Origin: a virus
Virus record (IMG/VR): IMGVR_UViG_3300042553_000767
Coordinates: 1 to 27,082 of that record
Direction: 5' to 3' (one strand)
Length of the DNA stretch: 27,082 nucleotides
The notes beneath the pieces are model-generated. The model saw nothing but the letters and a program-made list of their open reading frames with translations. It had not been told where the DNA came from and searched no databases. A program made the translations under genes and the position numbers. How positions within the stretch are numbered: the stretch's first letter is position 1; each line of letters begins with the position of its first letter. Shown here piece by piece: positions 13,829 through 19,748 of the stretch.

Positions 13829-14730
13829 CCGTCCTGTGTTCCGATCTCCACTTGCGGGAGACTGCCCCGAGTGCTAGGGCCGAAAAGGACTGGTACGAGG
13901 TCATGGAGAACCATCTCAATGCTTTGGGAGATGCAGCGTACCGTTGTGGGAATGTTCCGATCATCTGCGCAGGTGACGTGTTCGACCGATGGAACCCATC
14001 GAGCGAACTCGTCCGATTCGCAATTCAGCACCTACCTGAAATGTGGGCTATTCCCGGTCAGCATGATCTCCGCTACCACGACTATGAGAGTAGGCTCCGA
14101 GGAGCCTACGGATGTCTGGTCGCTGCTGGTGTCATTTATGACTTACCCGCAGGCACTTGGGACGGTGGCAGGGACTTGCAAGTGTGGGCGATGCCTTGGG
14201 GTCGGTGGGAACCACCGACCGAAGCGGAAAAAAATCCCTTCAACGGCATCGAGCTGCCCTTCAACGGCATCAAGCTGGGAGTCCTCCACAAGTACGCATG
14301 GAGCAACCAGTTCAACTGCCACGCCAAGGCCGAGGAGTCGTCTCGTTTCGAGCGACTCTACCCCAACCTCGATGCCATGATTATCGGGGACAACCACATC
14401 CCTTGGATGCTCCCCAACGTGATGAACCACGGGGGGTTCATCCCGCAGAACGCCGATCAGAAGTCCCTAGTGCCTCACTATGGACTTCTGATGTCCGATG
14501 GGACCATCGAGAGGCATCCCTACGACGTGCCTGAGCCTGTGTGGCTAGAGTCGTGGCAACCGCAGGTCGAGGATGCCAAGGTGGCATCCGAGGTCATCCA
14601 AGAGTTGCAAGGTTTGCAACTCTCGGGAGACTCGTTCCTCGAAAACTTGGAGCGTTCAGTCGATGGCGTTTCGCCATCGACTGCCGTGATCCTCCGACAG
14701 ATGATTACGGATCTCAAACAAAATGGCTGA
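13801..14730 (+). CDS. SbcD/Mre11/gp47-like nuclease
   Basis: The 309-residue calcineurin-type phosphoesterase starts at ATG 13801, inside the end of the SbcC N-terminal gene. Metal-binding motifs in order are SDLHL (Asp15, His17), GDVFDRW (Asp59), GQHDL (Gln87, His88), LHKYAW (His163) and IIGDNHIPW (Asp197, Asn198, His199). The third motif is normally GNHD, and Gln replaces the Asn here. With the SbcC halves on both sides, it should form the Mre11-Rad50-type complex that trims DNA ends and opens hairpins and supplies 3' ssDNA for the recombinase. A 21-nt tandem duplication (14236-14277) repeats PFNGI(E/K)L. The C-terminal helical part may dock on the ATPase. Confidence 0.85.
   Translation: MSDLQKTPLAVLCSDLHLRETAPSARAEKDWYEVMENHLNALGDAAYRCGNVPIICAGDVFDRWNPSSELVRFAIQHLPEMWAIPGQHDLRYHDYESRLRGAYGCLVAAGVIYDLPAGTWDGGRDLQVWAMPWGRWEPPTEAEKNPFNGIELPFNGIKLGVLHKYAWSNQFNCHAKAEESSRFERLYPNLDAMIIGDNHIPWMLPNVMNHGGFIPQNADQKSLVPHYGLLMSDGTIERHPYDVPEPVWLESWQPQVEDAKVASEVIQELQGLQLSGDSFLENLERSVDGVSPSTAVILRQMITDLKQNG
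14236..14277 (+). repeat. 21-nt tandem duplication within SbcD-like gene
   Basis: Units 14236-14256 and 14257-14277 differ at one base (20 of 21 identical) and encode seven residues twice in frame. It looks like a recent slippage or duplication event in a loop between the phosphoesterase motifs. Confidence 0.85.
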
Positions 14731-14983
14731 TTATGTCTGCATAATCTGCCAAAATCTGGTCTACCGTATTCCAGAAGTACCGAGCCCAGACGTACAATAC
14801 ATCGCCTGCCCCTACGGTGGGGCAGGCGATAAGCCATGCACACTTAAAGCCAGGAGAACTGATTGTGGAATATGCGGAAATTCAACGGAGATTAGAGTCA
14901 GCCAAGACTCAGAAAAGCAAGATGGAGGGGCAGAAGGAGCAACTACTCCACAACCTCAGGGAACTCGGCCACGAATCGGTTGA
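14723..14983 (+). CDS. Possible small Cys-rich zinc-ribbon protein (86 aa)
   Basis: ATG 14723 overlaps the end of the SbcD-like gene by 8 nt. The first ~55 residues contain CIIC, C-P-Y, a single C, and CGIC, a pattern that could bind one or two zinc ions. The remaining ~35 residues are low-complexity and overlap the next reading frame for 119 nt, so the true protein may be shorter or this reading may be fortuitous. No clear ribosome-binding site is seen, so translation would rely on coupling. It could be a small hook-like or DNA-binding partner of the split SbcCD, but nothing proves this. Confidence 0.4.
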   Translation: MADYVCIICQNLVYRIPEVPSPDVQYIACPYGGAGDKPCTLKARRTDCGICGNSTEIRVSQDSEKQDGGAEGATTPQPQGTRPRIG

Positions 14984-15113
14984 GTCGGCACAAACGGAAA
15001 TCCAAGAACTCGAACAGTACATCGCAACCAATGAGCCTGCCTTCAACCAACAGTGTAACGAATTTTTTGCGGCTAACCAATCTGCGATCACCGCTCTCGG
15101 CGGCCTCAAGTAA
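14865..15113 (+). CDS. Small coiled-coil protein within the split SbcC locus (82 aa)
   Basis: GTG 14865 is preceded by AGGAG (14852-14856) at good spacing, so it is preferred over an ATG at 14817. The product is a charged coiled coil (QRRLESAKTQKSKMEGQKEQ, then QTEIQELEQYIA), as expected for the descending coiled coil of SbcC/Rad50 after the zinc hook. It ends at TAA 15111-15113, 16 nt before the ATPase lobe gene in a different frame (+1). Two readings are possible: a separate subunit, or the front part of the C-terminal lobe joined by a +1 frameshift or separated by a recent frameshift mutation. Confidence 0.6.
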   Translation: MEYAEIQRRLESAKTQKSKMEGQKEQLLHNLRELGHESVESAQTEIQELEQYIATNEPAFNQQCNEFFAANQSAITALGGLK

Positions 15114-15129
15114 ACACAAGGCCGCCGTC

Positions 15130-15645
15130 ATGGCGGTCGAAACCAGCAAGTCGTCGATAGACGACTTGCGAGGGCAATACGAGGCCGCCTTGGCGGCCAA
15201 GGAGATTGTCCAACAGGTCAGCATGGAATGCCAAGAGGCTTGCCAGAAACGCATCGGGTACGTTGTTACCCGATGCTTGCAGGCAGTTTTTGGCGACCAA
15301 GCATTGTCGTTTCTGCTCGTTTTCGAGCAGAAACGGGGGCAGACAGAAGTGCGCGGCGTCCTAGTCGATGCGGAAGGTCATGAGCTTGACCCCCTCCAAT
15401 CGTGCGGCGGAGGAATTTTAGACGTGGCAGCTTTCGGCTTGCGGCTCGCTTGCCTCATGCTGCAACGTCCCCAACCCGCTCGGGTTTTGGTTCTGGACGA
15501 ACCGTTCCGGTTCGTCTCGTCGCACTACCGCAGCAACGTCCGCGCACTTCTGTCTGAACTCTCCCAAGAAATGGGAGTTCAGATTATCATGGTCACGCAC
15601 ATCGAAGAATTCATGGACTTTGAAAACAGATTGGAGATTGAGTAA
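15130..15645 (+). CDS. SbcC/Rad50 C-terminal ATPase lobe
   Basis: Start ATG 15130 has AAGG 8 nt upstream. The frame is open from 14980, but those codons read as low-complexity out-of-frame sequence. The 171-residue product has a short coiled coil (1-40), then the second ATPase lobe: signature region SCGGGILDVAAFGLRLA (91-107), a divergent LSGGE; Walker B ARVLVLDEPF (Asp123, Glu124); and the H-loop MVTHIEEF (His157). The VLDEPFRFVS...QIIMVTH pattern is typical of phage gp46-like ATPases. It would pair in trans with the Walker A lobe at 12698-13828 to build one composite ATP site. Its stop overlaps the next start. Confidence 0.8.
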   Translation: MAVETSKSSIDDLRGQYEAALAAKEIVQQVSMECQEACQKRIGYVVTRCLQAVFGDQALSFLLVFEQKRGQTEVRGVLVDAEGHELDPLQSCGGGILDVAAFGLRLACLMLQRPQPARVLVLDEPFRFVSSHYRSNVRALLSELSQEMGVQIIMVTHIEEFMDFENRLEIE

Positions 15646-15857
15646 TGGCGCAACTCGAAGGGCGAGAACTTGAGGGGCACGAAGTGCTTGAAAAAGGGGA
15701 CGTATTCTGGTGTCTTGACGACCCTCCTGACCGTGTTTACGTCGTTGACGTAAATGCGGGGAGAACAGTCGATTCTATGAACGCTCAGTTCCAGCGATAC
15801 GCTGTCCCGACAACAGCTATTTTCCACAGACCGCCAAACAGATTGGAGATTCAATAA
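15645..15857 (+). CDS. Small hypothetical protein (70 aa)
   Basis: TAATG overlap with the ATPase gene. The beta-rich 70-residue product contains LEKGDVFWCLDDPPDRVYVVDV, suggesting a small barrel, with one Cys and no membrane segment. It ends with NRLEIQ, almost the same as the NRLEIE end of the preceding ATPase, and the two gene ends share near-identical DNA (15629-15648 and 15838-15857). That suggests a short duplication at the gene junction. No family is recognised. Confidence 0.55.
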   Translation: MAQLEGRELEGHEVLEKGDVFWCLDDPPDRVYVVDVNAGRTVDSMNAQFQRYAVPTTAIFHRPPNRLEIQ

Positions 15858-16198
15858 TGGCTAGAGTAGTCTACAAATACCCACTGCCTAATTCGCCCCG
15901 GCGTTGCGAGATTTTACTGCCTAAGGGCAGTAAAATCTTGCACATTGACCACCGAATGGATGCTCATGGCAATTATCGCTTGTTTCTTTGGGCGGAAACA
16001 AACCCCGATTGGGAAGCCTCCGAGGCTCCTACGACTATACGTCGATTCTTTGAGATCCACGGCACAGGTCGGGAAATAGACGAAGTGCCCAACAGCGAGT
16101 TGCATCACTGCAAGACGATATTCTATGGTCCGTATGTCTGGCACATCTACGAGCGGGTTTACGAGGCGGGGCATGAGCCGCAGGGAACACCAGCGTGA
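15857..16198 (+). CDS. Conserved small phage protein with YKYPL start (113 aa)
   Basis: It begins MARVVYKYPLPNS, followed by beta strands (CEILLPKGSKILHIDH and RLFLWAETNPD) and a C-terminal VWHIYERVYEAG strand/helix. Short proteins with a YKYPL...LPKGAKIL pattern recur in phages and actinobacterial or planctomycetal genomes as a domain of unknown function (I associate it with the DUF7352 type). The role is unknown. It overlaps both neighbours at start and stop codons. The 8-bp repeat region around 15915-15936 encodes the conserved LPKGSKIL segment. Confidence 0.6.
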   Translation: MARVVYKYPLPNSPRRCEILLPKGSKILHIDHRMDAHGNYRLFLWAETNPDWEASEAPTTIRRFFEIHGTGREIDEVPNSELHHCKTIFYGPYVWHIYERVYEAGHEPQGTPA

Positions 16199-16425
16199 CC
16201 AACGACAGATTCGAGTACACCCTGAGGTACGGCAATCACCCAGTTGCCGACGACGTGGCTAAAGCCATGTTCGTCGGCACTGACGCCCCTGCCGGATCTT
16301 GGGAGAAGATCGAAGTGATGCGCAGACGCGCAGAACTCGGCCAACCTATTTTCCACGAAAACGACCGATGCGATTGGAACGGCATCGGCATAACCACTCA
16401 GAAAGAACATGAGCAAGAACCCTAA
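16195..16425 (+). CDS. Hypothetical protein (76 aa)
   Basis: The GTG start at 16195 overlaps the TGA of the upstream gene (GTGA). It is a hydrophilic acidic protein with a F-E-Y-T-L-R-Y-G start and no recognisable domain. The end overlaps the next gene by 17 nt. Support rests on operon geometry only. Confidence 0.5.
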   Translation: MTNDRFEYTLRYGNHPVADDVAKAMFVGTDAPAGSWEKIEVMRRRAELGQPIFHENDRCDWNGIGITTQKEHEQEP

Positions 16426-16858
16426 GAACCCGCCCACGGCGATCCACGTAAACACTTGGCAACCTGCGTTCCTGAAAGACCTTGCCAAAGCTAGAGCTTT
16501 GGGCATGAACATGAGGATCAACCGCAGGATCAAATCCCTAGCAGAAGCCTACGCTTTGCAGCGTAGGCTTCTGAAAAAAGCACAGAGAATGCAGGATGCC
16601 AAACGTACTTTCAATGTCCAGGAATTCCACAGAGCCCTGCTCGCTATCGAGCCGGGCGCGTGGGTTTGTGAGTACGACCGCCCGTCCGTGAAAACCCGGA
16701 CGGTGTCGTTCAAAACCGAGCCTGGGCAGGAGTACGTGCCTCGGCAACCGTTTCCCGGCATCCAGTACCCAGTGCTTCAACGACAAGGCATCTGCCGATA
16801 CGAAGTCCCTCTCAACCAAAAAGTAATCTGCATCCACCCCAAGGAGTTCTGCAAGTGA
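16409..16858 (+). CDS. Hypothetical basic protein (149 aa)
   Basis: Start ATG 16409 lies within the end of the previous gene. The N-terminal half is helical and Lys/Arg-rich (RINRRIKSLAEAYALQRRLLKK) and the C-terminal half is beta-like with Pro/Gly. Three Cys lie in the last 25 residues (GICRYE, VICIHP, EFCK), so a small metal site is possible. No family is recognised. It overlaps the glycosyltransferase start (GTGA). Confidence 0.55.
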   Translation: MSKNPKNPPTAIHVNTWQPAFLKDLAKARALGMNMRINRRIKSLAEAYALQRRLLKKAQRMQDAKRTFNVQEFHRALLAIEPGAWVCEYDRPSVKTRTVSFKTEPGQEYVPRQPFPGIQYPVLQRQGICRYEVPLNQKVICIHPKEFCK

Positions 16859-17664
16859 ACCGACCGCATTTTCTGTGCCTGATGCCTGTGTGGAATCACA
16901 GGCACGAAACAACCCAAAACGCACTTAGGTGCTTTTTGGATCAGACCTACAAGAACGCCACGTTGGCGATCATTGATGATCGCCCGAAGGATGCAAGATG
17001 CTCCCCAACACAAGAACAGTGGCAAGAATGGAAAAGTCGCAACGTCTATCTACTCAGGCCACAAAACGGAGAGAAGTTCCCAAGCATTGCGGCGAAGTAT
17101 AACTTCGCCTTGGAGTACATGGGGCCGCACTTCACCCACGTCGCCATCTGGGATGACGACGACGGGTTCACTGAAAACCATCTCGAACATGCGGCGTGGT
17201 ATTACGGGACCGGGGCCTTGTGGACCTATCCCGACACGGTGTTCACCACCTTCGGTGGTTCACTCAAGGTCGAACCGACCGAAGGTCGGTTCTGGTCAAG
17301 CATCACGTTCGACCGGAAGTGCCTAGATCCTTGGGGCGGTCTGTTCCCAGACCGCAAGAACGTAGGCCAAGATCAGATGTTTCTCGGCGAACTCAAGACT
17401 CGATTCGGAGACTCCCGAGCAACGCCGAAGCTCTTTACCTATGTCTACAGGTGGGGAGCCGAAGGCGAGCAGCATTGGTCGGGCTTGTCAAGAGGATTCG
17501 ATTGCGAATCCTCTTGGGATACTTGCCCACACAGCGTGTCGGGCAAGCCATTGGTAGCCGTCTATGACGAGTTCTATGTTAGGACTCGCCGAGAGATCGA
17601 GGCGTATTATGGGAGAGAGATCCCCCCTACAACACCCACCCCGGACTGGATTCGATTGGGATAG
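16855..17664 (+). CDS. GT2-like (GT-A fold) glycosyltransferase
   Basis: This 269-residue protein has a GT-A nucleotide-sugar fold: a CLMPVWNHRHETTQNAL start, the AIIDDRPKD strand (Asp41/Asp42), and the metal-binding DxD as IWDDDDGF (100-103) followed by ENHLEHA. It lacks membrane helices, so it should be cytosolic. Family 2 members transfer sugars to glycans, proteins or DNA. Here the acceptor could be phage DNA, a virion protein or host cell-envelope glycan. Start GTG 16855 overlaps the upstream stop. It is the last gene of the forward operon, and its stop is 2 nt from the convergent reverse-strand glycosyltransferase fusion. Confidence 0.7.
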   Translation: MNRPHFLCLMPVWNHRHETTQNALRCFLDQTYKNATLAIIDDRPKDARCSPTQEQWQEWKSRNVYLLRPQNGEKFPSIAAKYNFALEYMGPHFTHVAIWDDDDGFTENHLEHAAWYYGTGALWTYPDTVFTTFGGSLKVEPTEGRFWSSITFDRKCLDPWGGLFPDRKNVGQDQMFLGELKTRFGDSRATPKLFTYVYRWGAEGEQHWSGLSRGFDCESSWDTCPHSVSGKPLVAVYDEFYVRTRREIEAYYGREIPPTTPTPDWIRLG

Positions 17665-17666
17665 GA

Positions 17667-19685
17667 CTAGCCGCAGTTGCCTGCGGCTTCGTCCTTCTCG
17701 GCCTTCGCAATCGATCTTTGCACAACCAGCTTGACAGCCGGTCGGAAGAACAAGCCACCAAGATTCCTCTTGGTGGCTTCTTCGTTTAGCCAATCCAAGA
17801 TCGTCTCGATGTTGTCCCTACACCATTGAGGGCCTTGCAAGTCCATCGCCTTTGCTCTTGCGTTGCAAGAGCAAGTGGGCGAAGCCTCGATGCCGATCTT
17901 CTTGAGCCAGCCTTTGAGGTTGGTCCCGCAACCGCAAGGATTACCATCCTTGTCGGTTTTGGGCCAAGGCTTCGTCTCGTCCTTCGGACGATCCTCAGGC
18001 ACTCGACTCAGTACGGTCATACCGTACTGAGCATCGTTATGCTCGGCGACAAACCATTCTGGGTTGTCGGCCATGAATGCCTTGATGGCCCACCAAAGGC
18101 CCTTGGTGTTGCCTTCTCCGACAAGCCCGTACAAGGCGGTGTCGTGGACCATGATCCGCTTGCGGATCATGGGGGCGTATGTAGTCAGTTCCAGTTGAAG
18201 GCGTTCGCCGGTGTGCCGAGTGTCGAGGAACAGGAAGTCGGCTTCGGGGATCTCGCCTACAGGCTCGGTCAGATCGGCGATGGTGACCGTGTAGCTAAGC
18301 GGTCGGCCTTGATGGATCTTGACATGCTCTTGGAGGATGCCCAAGAGGCTGTCCGATTCTTCCTGCCAAGAGAACAGTTCGGCAGCCTGCTTGCAGGCTG
18401 CCTTGTCGCAGGTTCCCTTGTTGCACTTGCCTTTGCAGACTTTGCGACCCAAAGCAGCGAGCAGGAAAGCGGAGCTTTCCCGCCGCTTGGTGATCTCGAC
18501 TGCGACATCGCAGTCGAGAGTCCAACGCATGAATGCGTTGATATGTTGGTCCAAGTCGCGGGGGTTCCTGAGGAGAAACTCGGCCACTTGGCCGAGGTTC
18601 TCGACTCCAACTGGCAAAGGAAGCCCGAGGTTTGAGGTTCCGATGGCGTCGGCTTGTGGTTGCGTCGGCGCGACGTAAGGCGAGAACGCCTTAGGATCGG
18701 CGGCGATCACATCGTACCGCTGTTGCGGTACTTTGACTTCATCCACGAAGTGCTTGCGAATCGGCTCTCGGTCGAGGCCGAGTTCGTCGTACCCGAGAAG
18801 GTAGTTCCGGATCTTGCCCTCCATCGTCAGCGGGTACTTCGGCCCACCGACTCTCCCGAATCGGTGTACCCACTTGAGGAACGGAAGGCACATTGCCTTC
18901 CGTCCTGCGTTTCGGTACTTCCGATGGATGTAGCATTCCTCGCCCCCGAACATTCGGAAGTCGGGATTGAACCCTAGCCAATGCTCTTTCGACGAGCAAA
19001 AGAGTCCCAGCCCTTGGGCTGGGATCTCGAATGGCGGGTCGTTCGAGTCGATCCCGGCTACCTTGTAGCCGCGAGCCATCAAAGCCTTTTCGTGGCCCGG
19101 CCACGGAATATCCGTGGCGATCCACTCCCCAAGGCCCTCTGGATGCAGACGACGCATCAGGACGGTCTGGGAGGGGGATTCGGACGTTACGACTACCGCG
19201 CCGTCTGGATGCTTCCAGGCGGTCGCCCAAGCCCCTTCCATTTGATCTCGGAACATGCACTCGAAGTGGGTGGCAACGTAGTTCAGGCCATCGTAGAGCA
19301 GGGGGCCGGTGAACAGATTCTTCTGCATCTCGGGGTCGGAGTTCCGAAGGAACTCCTTGAGCTTGTGCAAGCCGTTGGCTTGCACAAGGACGTGAGGGTC
19401 GGTGACTAGGACGTACTGACCCTCGGCCTCTTGAAAAAGCCGCTCTCGGGTCTGCGTAGTGCCCTTGGATTCGGTAAATGGAATGTACCGAATCCGCTCG
19501 TTGTGTGCGATCCCCTGCACAAATTCCCGTGTGGTCTTGCCGTGTTCGCCGTCTGGATTGTTGTCCAGAACGATGAATTCACAGTCCGAGGCATCCTGCA
19601 AAAGTCGGTGGGCTTGGATCGAGAAGTAAACGCCGTCGAAGTCGTCGTAGGTCGCCATCGCGACCGTCAAAAATGGTTTCGTCAT
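17667..19685 (-). CDS. Glycosyltransferase plus methyltransferase-like fusion with C-terminal Cys module
   Basis: The start at ATG 19685 (MTKPFLTVAMATYDD) is the family-like N-terminus. A start further upstream would run through a terminator hairpin. The 672-residue protein has three parts. Residues 1-~300 are a GT2-like domain with VLDNNPDG (39-46) and a D-P-H at the DxD position. Residues ~385-570 resemble class I methyltransferase or cephalosporin-hydroxylase-like domains (LFLDTRHTG...IMVHDTALYG), interrupted by an inserted Cys cluster CKGKCNKGTCDKAAC. Residues ~600-672 hold CGCG...CSC...C, then a helical segment. The insertion makes SAM binding uncertain. It likely modifies phage or host glycans. 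It is encoded immediately downstream of the Thr-rich virion protein. Confidence 0.75.
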   Translation of the reverse strand: MTKPFLTVAMATYDDFDGVYFSIQAHRLLQDASDCEFIVLDNNPDGEHGKTTREFVQGIAHNERIRYIPFTESKGTTQTRERLFQEAEGQYVLVTDPHVLVQANGLHKLKEFLRNSDPEMQKNLFTGPLLYDGLNYVATHFECMFRDQMEGAWATAWKHPDGAVVVTSESPSQTVLMRRLHPEGLGEWIATDIPWPGHEKALMARGYKVAGIDSNDPPFEIPAQGLGLFCSSKEHWLGFNPDFRMFGGEECYIHRKYRNAGRKAMCLPFLKWVHRFGRVGGPKYPLTMEGKIRNYLLGYDELGLDREPIRKHFVDEVKVPQQRYDVIAADPKAFSPYVAPTQPQADAIGTSNLGLPLPVGVENLGQVAEFLLRNPRDLDQHINAFMRWTLDCDVAVEITKRRESSAFLLAALGRKVCKGKCNKGTCDKAACKQAAELFSWQEESDSLLGILQEHVKIHQGRPLSYTVTIADLTEPVGEIPEADFLFLDTRHTGERLQLELTTYAPMIRKRIMVHDTALYGLVGEGNTKGLWWAIKAFMADNPEWFVAEHNDAQYGMTVLSRVPEDRPKDETKPWPKTDKDGNPCGCGTNLKGWLKKIGIEASPTCSCNARAKAMDLQGPQWCRDNIETILDWLNEEATKRNLGGLFFRPAVKLVVQRSIAKAEKDEAAGNCG
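18494..18519. repeat. 12-bp perfect inverted repeat in GT/MT fusion gene
   Basis: Arms 18494-18505 and 18508-18519 around CA. Confidence 0.9.
19362..19388. repeat. 12-bp perfect inverted repeat in GT/MT fusion gene
   Basis: Arms 19362-19373 and 19377-19388 around a 3-nt loop. An 8-bp repeat lies just beside it at 19338-19356. Confidence 0.9.
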
Positions 19686-19704
19686 TTGGGTTCCCGCTAG
19701 AGAA

Positions 19705-19736
19705 AAGAGACACCCTGATTCTACAGGGTGTCTCTT
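19705..19736 (-). terminator. Hairpin terminator after the Cys/Thr-rich gene
   Basis: A 13-bp perfect stem (19705-19717 with 19724-19736, 6-nt loop) lies between the stop of the 1028-aa gene and the start of the GT/MT fusion. Read on the reverse strand, it is followed by a pyrimidine-rich TTCTCT run, so partial termination is plausible. Confidence 0.6.
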
Positions 19737-19748
19737 GGCTTGCAAATT

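Noticed and set aside
14980-15129. Longer N-terminus for the SbcC C-terminal lobe
   Set aside because: The extension is Ser/Asn/Lys low-complexity and out of frame with the coiled-coil gene. ATG 15130 has a usable AAGG and fits the lobe.
17826-18635. 269-aa forward frame inside the reverse-strand GT/MT gene
   Set aside because: No domain is recognisable; the reverse frame has clear glycosyltransferase and methyltransferase-like motifs.
19388-19425. GAGGGTCGG match resembling the 5' end of the RNA elements
   Set aside because: It lies in coding sequence of the GT/MT fusion, without the 3' CGATCCTTT partner and without the T-arm hairpin.
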